A stretch of DNA of 64,000 nt from Bradyrhizobium sp. ORS 285 (lineage in GTDB: Bacteria > Pseudomonadota > Alphaproteobacteria > Rhizobiales > Xanthobacteraceae), in the NCBI RefSeq assembly GCF_900176205.1, contig NZ_LT859959.1, positions 992,001-1,056,000 on the forward strand, read 5' to 3'. Within the stretch, counting starts at the first letter, position 1, and each line of letters opens with the position of its first letter. Both the position numbers and the translations under genes were made by a program. Shown piece after piece: positions 34,975 through 43,681 of this stretch. Below the pieces are notes generated by a model that was not told the DNA's origin, made no database searches, and saw only the letters and a list, made by a program, of their open reading frames with translations.

Positions 34975-35345
34975 CTCGACACAGAGGAGGGCGCAGGGAA
35001 GGCCGGGCGCTGGCCGCGCCCGTGGCCCGCCTGCAGCAAAAAAGCAGGCGGCAGTCACCACAGGTCTGGCCGAACACACCCGGCCTTCCCTGCGCGACGG
35101 TTGGAACGGCTTATACGTGGTCTCCCTGGTGCGCCGGGCTTGTTGGCCACCATGTCGCGACAATGCGCTTGCGCGCACTGCGCTGGATACCAGCGTCGGG
35201 GTATCAGGACCGCACGACTTCGCCGTGCGCAACGAACCGTTCGTCCGCGCGGCTAGAGGCCACGCTGCGATTCCTTGCGCCCATCGCATCCCACCTCCCA
35301 CGTCTCGTGACGGTCGCGACACGCCCCTCCGGCGGAAGCAGGATG
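34975..35345 (-). repeat. Dispersed repeat, copy 2, with 105-nt structured core (34991-35095)
   Basis: This is the inverted counterpart of 25845-26205. Outer stem GCGCAGGGAAGGCCGGG (34991-35007) pairs perfectly with 35079-35095; inner hairpins are CGCCTGC/GCAGGCG and GGGCGC/GCGCCC. The core is exactly 105 nt in both copies. The rest of the 1.3-kb gap 34438-35756 holds the CtrA-like box, a hairpin (ACCGCC-TTC-GGCGGT, 34684-34698) and short unsupported open frames. Confidence 0.8.
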
Positions 35346-35756
35346 GACAGAGATATACATCAGTTCGGAAAAAATGAAAGAGAAAAATTCGGCAAACCGA
35401 AAATTCTGATCGCGCCGGCTCCTGCACGCTCTGCGTCAGCCAGGGATGTCGCTTGTGAACGACCTCGCGAAAGTGTCAGCGCGTGCGCCACGGGCGAACA
35501 AAGCAGCGATCATCTCGCGTCGTAGGATCGGTGATATCCGTTGGAGCCGCGCCCATGGATGCAACCCGAATCTTCGTCGAGAGCGAGTTCGCACATTTGC
35601 ACACGGTGGTGCGGGGCAGGACGGCTTCGATTTATTTCGATGAGTGAGCTGCCCAAAAATCGCACGAGACTCCGGCCAGAGAGAGTGGCCGCTGCGGTGC
35701 TTCCTCGCCGGTTCACTGCTATCATGCCGCACGACTCGATGCGATGGAGGATGGTG

Positions 35757-36386
35757 ATGGCAGTGAACATGGCGCAGAAGCGAGCCAAGAAGGCGCAACG
35801 GCGCAAGCAACTGGCGACCCTGGCGAAGCGCGAGGACGCGATCTACAACAGCCTGCCGGCGCGCGTGGCACGGGCGGCACAAGCGCCGATCCGGCATTGC
35901 TGCGTCAATGAAGGTCTGTTCGATATCGGCCTGGGGACGCTGCTCCTGACGCGCGGCCAGGCTTCGCCCTACAACGCAGCCCTGTTTTTGCTCGACACGT
36001 TGGCGCTGGGTGTCAAGGACGTGATGTTCAGGACGCTGGAGAGCGCGCAGGTCGAGCAATACATGGCGATGGCGGATGCGGGCGGGACCATGGTCCCGAT
36101 CGCTCCGAGCGAGGCCCGCAAGCTGCTGCGCGAGCTTGTGGCATGGTCGAAGACCCATGGCTTCGCTCCGCACCGGGAGTTCGCCGCGCTGGAAAAGTTC
36201 TTCGGCGACGTCAATGCCGACGACAGCGACGCCGTGTTTCAATTCGGCAGGGATGGTCAGCCGGTTCTGATCGGCGAGCTCGATCCCGATCTGGATCCCG
36301 ACGTGGAGTGGGAGTTGGCGGACGAGGAGCCGGATACGAAGCTGGTGGATCAAAGCGGATCGAGCCGTCGCGGCGACGCCGGCTGA
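35757..36386 (+). CDS. Conserved hypothetical protein, 209 aa
   Basis: The start is set at ATG 35757 because GGAGG lies six bases before it; the frame extends upstream to 35541 with low-quality sequence. The N-terminus is very basic (QKRAKKAQRRKQLATLAKR). A central block PIRHCCVNEGLFDIGLGTLLLTRG...ALFLLDTLALGVKDVMF (about 45-90) recalls a bacterial family of unknown function that shares the 'VFLVD..CLGVKD' pattern. The C-terminus is acidic (GELDPDLDPDVEWELADEEPDT). No membrane segment or catalytic motif is visible. It stands alone, so context gives no role. Confidence 0.7.
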   Translation: MAVNMAQKRAKKAQRRKQLATLAKREDAIYNSLPARVARAAQAPIRHCCVNEGLFDIGLGTLLLTRGQASPYNAALFLLDTLALGVKDVMFRTLESAQVEQYMAMADAGGTMVPIAPSEARKLLRELVAWSKTHGFAPHREFAALEKFFGDVNADDSDAVFQFGRDGQPVLIGELDPDLDPDVEWELADEEPDTKLVDQSGSSRRGDAG

Positions 36387-36517
36387 AGGGAGCCGGCGAA
36401 GTCATCCTTGGCCTCGAGCCGTGATCGCGGGCACTGCGCGAGCGTCCACCAGTGCGTGGCGTGGGGCTTTGTGCAAGGTCGCCGTGATCGCCTGCAGTCA
36501 TCGGAATGGAGTCTTTG

Positions 36518-36901
36518 ATGAAGTGCCTACGGGTCTACGCCACCGAAGATGGCGAGTCGCATTTCGATGAAGTCGACATTCCGACAGTCGCGCGGCAGGT
36601 TCACCCGGAGGCTGCCATATTCGACGTGTCCGCAAGATATGCGAGCACCCACGTCAGCTTCACACGCATTCCGGCAAGGGCAGGGCAGGTCGACTGGCAC
36701 ACCGTGCCGCGACGCTCGCTCACCGTGCGGCTCAGCGGCTCGGCGGAGTACCAGACCAGCGACGGAGACCGAAGGCACGTCCCGGCCGGAGGCTTCATCC
36801 TGTTCGAGGACACGCATGGCAAGGGACACAGGACGCTCCATTCTCCGGAGGAGCAGACCGTCATCTGGATCAGTCTTCCGCAGGGGCTCGGTCAAGCCTG
36901 A
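36518..36901 (+). CDS. Small cupin-type protein
   Basis: A 127-residue protein from ATG 36518, six bases after GGAG (ATG 36506 would add four residues). The pattern is that of a single cupin barrel: VPRRSLTVRLSGSAEYQTSDGDRRHVPAGGFILFEDTHGKGHRTL, with possible metal ligands in EDTHGKGH. Related short cupins are common in Bradyrhizobium with no assigned substrate. It stands alone, followed by an esterase gene after 138 bp. Confidence 0.7.
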   Translation: MKCLRVYATEDGESHFDEVDIPTVARQVHPEAAIFDVSARYASTHVSFTRIPARAGQVDWHTVPRRSLTVRLSGSAEYQTSDGDRRHVPAGGFILFEDTHGKGHRTLHSPEEQTVIWISLPQGLGQA

Positions 36902-37039
36902 CGCTGGTGTTTGGTATTGCCGCGTAAAGCCGTCCGTAGTTTCGCGGACGTCATCGTTCGTGACATTTTGTAACGACGCTGCGTGCGGCCTTCATTAAGC
37001 AACACGTGCTGCTATCGTCTGACGACGATGGAGCTCTCG

Positions 37040-37966
37040 ATGTTGCGTTCGACACTTGCCGTTCTGTTGGTCGCGAGCCTGGGGCTCGTGCAGCCCGTTT
37101 CGCTGATGCCTGCCAGCGCCGGGCCCTTTCTGGAGCGGCTGCAGGCGCGCATGGCGGCGCGGGAGGCGGGGAGCCAAGTTGCGCCGGCGACCGAATATGC
37201 CTATGGCCCCGATCCGTTGCAGAGGCTCGACGTCTGGCAAGCGAGGGGAGGCGCGGCTGCGCCGTTGGTCGTGTTCGTGCATGGCGGCGGGTGGAAGCGG
37301 GGCGACAAGCGTAACGCGACGGGAGCTGCGAAGGTCGAGCACCTGCTCGCGCAGGGCTACGCCTTCGCCTCGATCGACTACCGGCTGGTGCCGGCGGCGA
37401 CGGTTGAGCAGCAGGCGGCTGATGTCGCCGCGGCGCTGGCGTGGTTGCACAACAATGCAGCGCGTCTGGGCATTGACTCCTCGCGCGTCGTGCTGATGGG
37501 GCACAGCGCAGGCGCACATCTCGTTGCGCTGGTCGGGACCGATCCGAGGTACTTCACGGCAGCGGGGCTGTCCTTGCGCGATATCAGCGGCATCATTGCG
37601 CTGGATGGCGCCTGCTACGACGTGGCGCGCCAGCTCGCCGACAGCGGCCGCTTCATGCTCGACACCTACATCCAGGCGTTCGGCACCGAGCCTGCGCGCC
37701 AGCGCGCGCTGTCGCCGACCTTACAGGCTGCCAAGCCGAATGCGCCGGCGTTCCTGATTCTCCATGTCGACCGCGCCGACGGCAAGGCGCAGTCCGAGGC
37801 CCTCGGCGCGGCTCTGACCCAGGCGGGCACGCCGGCCGAGGTCCAGGGCGTCGGGGGCACCGGCCTGCGTGGTCACATGGAGATCAATCGCGAGCTCGGC
37901 GATCCCAGTCATCCGGCCACCGCGATTGTCGACGCCTGGCTGCGCAGGATGATCGGCGCGAGGTAA
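37040..37966 (+). CDS. Secreted alpha/beta hydrolase (HSL-type esterase)
   Basis: The start at ATG 37040 puts a clean signal peptide at residues 1-28 (MLRSTLAVLLVASLGLVQPVS...ASAG). The hydrolase fold shows the oxyanion HGGGW at 81-85 and nucleophile Ser156 in GHSAG; a late Asp and HMEINREL supply the remaining triad candidates. The 308-residue length suits carboxylesterases of the hormone-sensitive-lipase group acting in the periplasm. The substrate is unknown; ATG 37028 is the alternative start. The 213 bp downstream hold nothing recognised. Confidence 0.82.
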   Translation: MLRSTLAVLLVASLGLVQPVSLMPASAGPFLERLQARMAAREAGSQVAPATEYAYGPDPLQRLDVWQARGGAAAPLVVFVHGGGWKRGDKRNATGAAKVEHLLAQGYAFASIDYRLVPAATVEQQAADVAAALAWLHNNAARLGIDSSRVVLMGHSAGAHLVALVGTDPRYFTAAGLSLRDISGIIALDGACYDVARQLADSGRFMLDTYIQAFGTEPARQRALSPTLQAAKPNAPAFLILHVDRADGKAQSEALGAALTQAGTPAEVQGVGGTGLRGHMEINRELGDPSHPATAIVDAWLRRMIGAR

Positions 37967-38179
37967 CATTCGTCGATGTGCCGCCGCCCTGATGGCACGA
38001 TGGTGACGCTACATCCGATCGACCCCGACCAGGCGCAGCGCGCCGCTCGTCTTGTTGTCGCCGTGACAAGGCGCATGAAACCGACGCCGAAGCGCTCTGC
38101 CAACGGCAGGAGCGCTTCGTCACCGCGAAGAGAAGACGCCTGTTCTCGCCATCATGATCCCGGCGATCTGCCCAGGTGC

Positions 38180-39190
38180 CTACAGCCTCAAAACGATCTT
38201 GCCAAAGTGCGAGCCGGACCGGAGATGGGCGTACGCCTCGGGAGCGTCGTCGAAGTCGTAGATCCGGTCGATGACCGGATGGATCGCGTGTTCGCCGAGG
38301 CAGCGATTCATGGCTGTGAAATGGTCGACCGAGCCGACGGTGACACCGATGATGTCGGCATTCTCCCATTGCAGGCGGGCGAGGTCGGGCTTCGGGCCGA
38401 ACCCGGTCAAGACCCCGATCTGAACGATCTTGCCGCCCGATGCGACCGAGCGCAGCGACCGGTCGTAGGTGCCGGGTCCGCCGAGCTCGAGAACATGGCT
38501 GGCGCCTTCGCCGTCGGTGGCTTTCATCACCGCGGCATCCCAATCGGGCGTGTCGCGGTAGTTGATCAGGATCGAGGCACCGAGCGCCTGGGCGCGGGCG
38601 AGCTTTTCATCCGAGGACGAGATGACGATCGCGCGGGCGCCGAGTGCCGTGGCGAACTGAAGGCCGAACAGGGCGACGCCGCCGGTTCCCTGGACCAGCA
38701 GCGTGTCGGCTTTGCCCATTCCACCGCGTGTGATGAGGCCGTGCCATGCCGTCACGCCGGCACAGGGCAGGGTCGCAGCTTCGATCGACGTGAGGTGCTC
38801 CGGCACGGCGACCAGCGCCGTCGCCGGCAGCACCACGTACTCCGCCAGCATGCCATCCATCGTGCTGCCGCCGAGCGATGACGGAACATAGCTGGACTTG
38901 AACGGCCCGGAGATCCAATCGCGAAAGAACGATGCGGCCACGCGGTCACCCGGGCGCCATCGAACGACATCGGGGCCGACGGCGTCAACGACGCCTGCGC
39001 CGTCGGACAGTGGAACGCGACCGTCGAACCCGCCTTGGCCCGCTCGGTCGAGAATCAGGAGGTCGCGGTAGTTGAGACTTGCCGCTTCGACGCGCATGCG
39101 AACCTCGCCGCTGGCAGGTTCGGGTTTGATGAGGTCGGTGCGCACCAGGCGCCCTGCACCTGCGTAGCGGTTCAAATGATAGGCTTTCAT
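38180..39190 (-). CDS. MDR-family NAD(P)-dependent oxidoreductase, zinc-free type
   Basis: A 336-residue medium-chain dehydrogenase/reductase starting at ATG 39190 after GGGAGC. It has the N-terminal GroES-like domain, the nucleotide-binding fold with LLVQGTGGVALFGLQFATALGA and the C-terminal SGSHFGKIVLRL. The catalytic zinc ligands are missing: NYRDLL stands where zinc enzymes have a Cys, and SDGAGVV where they have GHE. The structural-zinc cysteines are absent as well. A quinone-oxidoreductase or enoyl-reductase-like activity is therefore more likely than alcohol dehydrogenase. It is divergent from a MerR regulator and probably under its control. Confidence 0.85.
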   Translation of the reverse strand: MKAYHLNRYAGAGRLVRTDLIKPEPASGEVRMRVEAASLNYRDLLILDRAGQGGFDGRVPLSDGAGVVDAVGPDVVRWRPGDRVAASFFRDWISGPFKSSYVPSSLGGSTMDGMLAEYVVLPATALVAVPEHLTSIEAATLPCAGVTAWHGLITRGGMGKADTLLVQGTGGVALFGLQFATALGARAIVISSSDEKLARAQALGASILINYRDTPDWDAAVMKATDGEGASHVLELGGPGTYDRSLRSVASGGKIVQIGVLTGFGPKPDLARLQWENADIIGVTVGSVDHFTAMNRCLGEHAIHPVIDRIYDFDDAPEAYAHLRSGSHFGKIVLRL

Positions 39191-39234
39191 CGTTGCTCCC
39201 AGCACAAGGGGGACTCCACTTGGGCAAGCACGAT

Positions 39235-39265
39235 CTGTAAGGTCTGACAGCGCTGTCAGGGTCAA
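39235..39265 (-). promoter_or_regulatory. MerR-type promoter: 19-bp spacer holding a 16-bp perfect palindrome
   Basis: On the minus strand -35 TTGACC (39265-39260) and -10 TTACAG (39240-39235) are separated by 19 bp that contain CTGACAGCGCTGTCAG (39244-39259), an exact palindrome. An over-long spacer with a central dyad is the hallmark of MerR/SoxR-type activated promoters. It drives the oxidoreductase gene, with a leader of about 38 nt. Confidence 0.8.
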
Positions 39266-39276
39266 GAGGTTTTCGG

Positions 39277-39624
39277 ATGAAGATCGGCGAGCTCTCTCGA
39301 AGGACGGGCGTCAGCGTCCGGATGCTGCGTTACTACGAGGGCGAAGGCCTGCTTGCGCCGCAACGAACGTCGTCCGGTTATCGGGACTACGGCCCGGCGG
39401 ACGAAGAAGCCGTGCGCCGGATCAAGGTGCTTGGCTCCGCCGGGATGACGCTGGAGACGATCAAGCAGTTGCTCCCCTGCGTGCGCAACAACCGCCCAGA
39501 CTTCAGGCCTTGCGACAATCTGCGAAAAATATTGGCGCAGCAGGTCGGCCTCATCGATCAACGCATCGAGGCCCTCAGCCAGAGCCGGACGATCCTCGCG
39601 GGCTTCATATCGAGCGTGACCTGA
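39277..39624 (+). CDS. MerR-family transcriptional regulator
   Basis: A 115-residue regulator: winged helix MKIGELSRRTGVSVRMLRYYEGEGLLAPQRTSSGYRDY (1-38), a linker, and a long dimerisation helix. Two cysteines in LPCVRNNRPDFRPCDNLRK (about 68-86) lie where MerR proteins sense metals or electrophiles. The absence of the usual C-terminal metal loop and the neighbouring oxidoreductase suggest an aldehyde or quinone sensor (inference). It starts 12 bp from the divergent promoter, which its dimer should bind. Confidence 0.88.
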   Translation: MKIGELSRRTGVSVRMLRYYEGEGLLAPQRTSSGYRDYGPADEEAVRRIKVLGSAGMTLETIKQLLPCVRNNRPDFRPCDNLRKILAQQVGLIDQRIEALSQSRTILAGFISSVT

Positions 39625-39800
39625 TCGCCGGATGTCGGATGACGGACATCCCAGGCGGCGGGCCGATCGAAGATGGCGGCCTCGAGCGCGAGTTCCTGAA
39701 GGTGCGTCGCGCTGGCGAATGACGGTCCGGCCTCATCGCGATCACGCGGAGCTCGCAGAGCGAGTTCGAGAACACGGGCCTCACCACAAGGATACTTGCG

Positions 39801-40103
39801 TTGGTTGCATTCACGGGCGGAATCTGGAGCAGCCGGGGTCGCATCACCGCGCCACATGCCCAGCTCCATGTTTTTCCCGAGGCCTTGCGTCTGGTGTTCT
39901 TCGATCAGGACTACGTACTTCCGCGCGAGGCGATCAATGCGTTGTCGAAGATGGGCATTCGGCCCGTGAACGGTCTGCGCATTCGGCATTCGACCCCGTT
40001 GTATCCGAGCTATCTGGTGTTCTGGCCTCGCGGTCTCTTCAACAATCGAGAATATGAAAAACTGAGACGCTCGTTGGACGACAACGGCTATACGGTGACG
40101 TAG
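39801..40103 (+). CDS. Small hypothetical protein with TTG start, 100 aa
   Basis: The frame has no upstream ATG or GTG before a stop at 39720. The TTG at 39801 is preceded by AAGGA at eight bases. The sequence (ITAPHAQLHVFPEALRLVFFDQDYVLPREAINALSKMG...GLRIRHSTPLYPSYLVFWP) alternates strands like a small PH-like beta barrel and looks like real protein. Similar small proteins of unknown function occur in many bacteria (memory only). The start and the gene itself are uncertain. Confidence 0.5.
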   Translation: MVAFTGGIWSSRGRITAPHAQLHVFPEALRLVFFDQDYVLPREAINALSKMGIRPVNGLRIRHSTPLYPSYLVFWPRGLFNNREYEKLRRSLDDNGYTVT

Positions 40104-40322
40104 ACCGCCAAGCCGAGGCGATCCGAGGTCATCCGTTGGTTCGATTTGTCCGCGCAGCGCGCCGATCCAGGGTGACGGCGCCAAACGTCCACCAAACCTC
40201 CGCGCTCCATCCTCTTCGACCCGCGCCTTCCCGTGCGTAAAGCGCCGCGTCCCCGGTCGACATCGCGCTTTCCAATGCGATCGCTGAGCGCCGTGATTGC
40301 GGAGATCGTCTCCAGCTCCGCC

Positions 40323-41180
40323 TCAGCGTGACGTCGTGCTCGATAGTTGGCTCGCGAGGAATGTCTGAAGTTCCAGCACCGAACGTCGCGCCGCGTCGGC
40401 ATCGTATTTGAGCCAGTGTCCGTAGGCTCTCACGCCCTTGGCAAGATCCGGCACATCGAATGCGTGATAGGCGCCCTGATAGACGATCAATTTGGCCGCG
40501 GCGCCGTCTGCTCTCCGGGTCTTCATCCAGGTTTCGCAGGAATGCGCCGCGCTCCAGTCATCGAGCTCGCCAATCATGATGAGCGTTGGAATCTCCAGTT
40601 TCGGCCCGGCGACACTACACAGCGGATAGTAGGCCACTGCGGCCTTGAATTGCAGGCCTTCTGGAACGTCGAAGATATTCGTCTGAACCTCGGATGCCAG
40701 ATCGAGAGCGACATCGCCGCCTTGCGATGATCCGATCACCACGACTCGGCGCGGGTCGACGAACGGAGCTCCGGAAAGATAGGCGAGTGCGCCTAGCGCA
40801 TCTCCCTGCCGGGCGGGCATCAGCCGGGTGCATGATTGCTTGATGCCGCGGGTGGCCAAGCTGTCCACGGCGAGTAGAACATAGCCCCAGCCGGTTGCCA
40901 GCTCGGCGAAGTGCTTGCGGACGTCGTCATGGAGCCCGCTGCAGCCGTGAAGAAGCACGATCGCGCCGAAGGGCCCGTTTCCTTCCGGCTTGGACAACCA
41001 GCCCTCGACCGTGTCCGAAGTTCGCTCAGGGGCATCGCCACGCTCCTGCGCGAGGCGCTGTTGCAACTGTCCGAGACGGTAGGGCGCGCTCTTGAAGCTG
41101 ACCAACTGGTCTGCCAGCACGGGCGAGAGAGAAAGAACTTCAATGATTGCGAGAACAATCAATGCGTGAAGTTTCGGCAT
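40323..41180 (-). CDS. Exported dienelactone-hydrolase-like alpha/beta hydrolase
   Basis: A 285-residue protein from ATG 41180, which places a signal peptide at residues 1-23 (MPKLHALIVLAIIEVLSLSPVLA). Features: oxyanion region LLHGCSGLHDDVRKHFAELA, nucleophile motif VVIGSSQGGDVAL with Ser where true dienelactone hydrolases have Cys, Asp in MIGELDDWSAAHSC and His in YHAFDVP. It is related to the DLH family but is probably a serine hydrolase acting in the periplasm. The substrate is unknown. The gap 40104-40322 holds nothing recognised. Confidence 0.8.
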   Translation of the reverse strand: MPKLHALIVLAIIEVLSLSPVLADQLVSFKSAPYRLGQLQQRLAQERGDAPERTSDTVEGWLSKPEGNGPFGAIVLLHGCSGLHDDVRKHFAELATGWGYVLLAVDSLATRGIKQSCTRLMPARQGDALGALAYLSGAPFVDPRRVVVIGSSQGGDVALDLASEVQTNIFDVPEGLQFKAAVAYYPLCSVAGPKLEIPTLIMIGELDDWSAAHSCETWMKTRRADGAAAKLIVYQGAYHAFDVPDLAKGVRAYGHWLKYDADAARRSVLELQTFLASQLSSTTSR

Positions 41181-41416
41181 CTCGAAACCAAGTCGCTGCA
41201 AACAAGAGCGTGGTGCTGGTGACGGCCATGCAGGTCCCGCGACCATTCTTGCACGCAATCCCGAGGCCGTCATCTGGGGCCGGTCGTCTCCAGCCGTCCT
41301 CTGAAGGGCCGGCGCTTCGAATGCGGGAGCATGACGCGCGCTCGGTCGGCCTGGGCCATCAAGTTTTTCTGATCGTTGCGATCACGGAAACCGATTGGCG
41401 ACCGGCATGGGCCTTC

Positions 41417-41433
41417 TTTAGAAGTATTCTAAA
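41417..41433 (+). promoter_or_regulatory. Irr box (iron control element)
   Basis: TTTAGAA-GTA-TTCTAAA is a perfect 7-3-7 dyad matching the rhizobial ICE recognised by the haem-responsive repressor Irr. It ends 20 bp before the start of a CXXCH protein gene. Its AT content stands out in this GC-rich region. Confidence 0.8.
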
Positions 41434-41453
41434 TCAGTTTGGGGACCCTAAAG

Positions 41454-41963
41454 ATGCCTTTCGAGAAGCTCCGCCGGAGCGTGCGGCTGATAGTCCTGGC
41501 CGCTGGCCTTGCCGGGCTTGCCTCGCTCGCGACCGTCGCCGGCCTGCGAGCCGACGCGCCGGCGCCATCGCCCGCCTATGTGCCGACCGTCAGCGACCTG
41601 ATGATTGCGACCATCCAGCCGCGCCACATCCGGCTTTGGCTGGCCGCCCACAGCGGCAATTGGGCGTTCAGCGCCTACGAGCTCGGCAATCTCAAGGGGG
41701 CATTCAACCGGGTCAGCCGGGCGCAGCCGCAGGTCGAGGGCAACTCGTTCGCCGAGATGAATGCAGCGGTGACGCAGGAGCCGTTCGAGGCGCTGGCGCA
41801 GGCGATCAAGCAGAAGGACATCGGCCGTTTCGAGCAGTCCTATGCCGACCTCACTGCCGCCTGCAACTCATGTCACCAGGCGCTCAACCGCGCCGCGGTC
41901 GTGATCAAGGTGCCGCAGGCCGCCAGCGTTGCCGATCAGGAGTTTGCGCCGGCCATGGAGTGA
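41454..41963 (+). CDS. Exported c-type haem-binding protein behind an Irr box
   Basis: A 169-residue protein; ATG 41454 follows GGGGA at a good distance (a TTG at 41439 is the other option). Residues about 10-33 form a signal peptide or anchor (VRLIVLAAGLAGLASLATVAGL). A helical domain (RHIRLWLAAHSGNWAFSAYELGNLKGAF) is followed by one haem motif CNSCH at 137-141 near the C-terminus, reminiscent of cytochrome c'-like four-helix proteins where CXXCH is C-terminal. Control by Irr would tie its synthesis to iron and haem supply. The redox partner is unknown. Confidence 0.78.
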   Translation: MPFEKLRRSVRLIVLAAGLAGLASLATVAGLRADAPAPSPAYVPTVSDLMIATIQPRHIRLWLAAHSGNWAFSAYELGNLKGAFNRVSRAQPQVEGNSFAEMNAAVTQEPFEALAQAIKQKDIGRFEQSYADLTAACNSCHQALNRAAVVIKVPQAASVADQEFAPAME

Positions 41964-42142
41964 CAGCGGGCGGACGGCGAGGCACGATCGGTCGGGCGTC
42001 GATCGTGAGATGGGCTCGCCGTCTTCGAGCGTTGTCCGAGGAGCCTTGCATGAAGCTCCATTCGCTCCGGCGCTCGCTTGCGAGCCTTCGGATAGCACTG
42101 CGCCGCAAGCCCGCCGCGCCACAGCTCCATTGATCACCGGCG

Positions 42143-43303
42143 CTACCGCGCCGGCTGATCGCCTTCACGCTTCATCCAGCCTTGGAATTGCTCGAACAAG
42201 GCCTTGGCCTCGGTGTCACTGAGACGCCGGCCGCCCGTTGCGTTCCTGGCGCTCATCCACTCGTCGAACTGCTGCTTGACGGTGACGTCGGTCTCCGGCG
42301 GACGGCTGCTCACGAGCAACTCCTCGGCGGCGCGGAAGCGGGTCCAGCCGGGCAGCGAGGAGGCGATGTTGATCTCGTTCCATTTCGGATGGAACGGCGG
42401 CTGCTTGAACTGGTCGAAGCGCTTGAAGAGATATTCGACGAAGCGCGCGACGCGGCGATAGCGCTCGGTCTCCGGGGACCAGTTGTAGACCGCCAGCACC
42501 TGCGGCACGCCGATGGTCTCGACGGTCTCGCCCGGCTTGAGCAGGTTGGGATAGTCCTGCGACGTCAGCTTGGTCGGCACGTAATAGTCCTGCAGGCTGC
42601 GCGCGAACGGCACCGACAGGAAGTGGAAGCCCGGCTCGGGCTTGAACTTGGCGAACAGGTCGGTCGGCTTGCCGGTGACGTGCACCACGCCGGCGATCTC
42701 GCCGGTGCGCATCTTCTCGAGCGCCACCGAATTGTTGATGAAGACCTTTTCGGCGCCGATCTTGAGCCGGTCGAACACGATGCCGCCGGTGAGGTTGGCC
42801 GCGCTGCCCACGGTGTTGAACGAGACCTTCTTGCCCTGGAGGTCCTCGAGCGTCTTGATCTCGGGGCGGACATAGACGTGCATCTCGTTGATGTAGAACG
42901 AGCAGATGTAGCGGATGCGGTTCTTGATGTTGGCGAGGGTGCCGTTGCGGACGAACTCGTCGAGCACGTCGGCCGAGGTGATGGTGACGTCGACGCCGCG
43001 CAGATAGAGCAGGTCCTCGATGTTGCCGAGCGCGCCATAGGTCACCATCGGCAGCACGCGCAGGTTCGGCCGGTCGTCGAGCACCTTGGCCATCTCGGCG
43101 GCGAAACGGATGTTGGTGCCTTCGAGCAGGCCGCCGGCGATGCCGACCGTCCATTCGTTGGACTCCTGCAGCTTGCCGCCTTCGCCGGCGGCCGCGGCGG
43201 TGGCCGATTTGGCCGGCTTCACGGTCTGGGCAGCGGCCGGCAGCAGCGTTGCCGCGAGACTCAATCCTGTCGCAACGACGCAACTCAACAACGCGACCCG
43301 CAT
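42143..43303 (-). CDS. TAXI-type solute-binding protein
   Basis: A 386-residue exported protein; ATG 43303 lies nine bases after GGAGG. The signal peptide (about 1-26, ALLSCVVATGLSLAATLLPAAAQ) precedes a domain with EWTVGIAGGLLEGTNIRFAAEMAKVL and KTLEDLQGKKVSFNTVGSAANLTGGIVFDRL, the TAXI-TRAP binding-protein fold. No TRAP membrane subunit is adjacent, so it may work with distant partners or as a sensor. The family length is usually near 320; the extra residues are an N-terminal Ala/Lys-rich spacer and a C-terminal helical extension (QQFDEWMSARNATGGRRLSDTEAKALFEQF). Confidence 0.82.
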   Translation of the reverse strand: MRVALLSCVVATGLSLAATLLPAAAQTVKPAKSATAAAAGEGGKLQESNEWTVGIAGGLLEGTNIRFAAEMAKVLDDRPNLRVLPMVTYGALGNIEDLLYLRGVDVTITSADVLDEFVRNGTLANIKNRIRYICSFYINEMHVYVRPEIKTLEDLQGKKVSFNTVGSAANLTGGIVFDRLKIGAEKVFINNSVALEKMRTGEIAGVVHVTGKPTDLFAKFKPEPGFHFLSVPFARSLQDYYVPTKLTSQDYPNLLKPGETVETIGVPQVLAVYNWSPETERYRRVARFVEYLFKRFDQFKQPPFHPKWNEINIASSLPGWTRFRAAEELLVSSRPPETDVTVKQQFDEWMSARNATGGRRLSDTEAKALFEQFQGWMKREGDQPAR

Positions 43304-43681
43304 GCCCCATGTCCTCCGTTGCAGGCCGCACTGCAAACGCGAGGCCCGATCTGTTTCTTCTCTTGTATTATCTCCTGGCTCGATGATGCTGGTCTACTAC
43401 TCGCCGGTTGGTAGCAGTTAGGCCGGCAGAAAGGCGCAGCTTCGCCACCAAAAAGCCATAGGCTTGATTGCGCCCCGTCTGCGGCAGGCTGGGCGCGCGA
43501 GTGGCGACATCGCGGCGTGACGATTTCCGGTCTATGTCAAAATGGCACAGTGGGAACTTGTGCAGCCAATGGTTGTGGGTGGCACGCCACGGACATAGGA
43601 CCCGCACGCGATCGTGCGATCGCGGCGCGGCCAACTCACATCGCCGGGCTCATAGCTGATCAGTCCGGACCGCGCGTGCGA
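43304..43681. other. Intergenic region without recognisable content
   Basis: These 378 bp separate the TAXI protein start from the glycosyltransferase stop. I see no credible open frame, no strong dyad with a T-run and no known repeat. An ATGATGCTGG-type short stretch near 43383 has no downstream support. Promoter elements for the TAXI gene must lie near 43310-43400 but were not resolved. Confidence 0.5.

Noticed and set aside
34508..35525. Overlapping frames of 150-320 codons between flhA and the 35757 gene
   Set aside because: Same composition as the repeat-island frames and they lie over repeat copy 2; no ribosome site or family motif.
39558..40184. 208-codon minus-strand frame opposite the TTG-start gene at 39801
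   Set aside because: Composition is antisense-like and it overlaps the 3' end of the MerR gene; the plus-strand frame looks more like protein.
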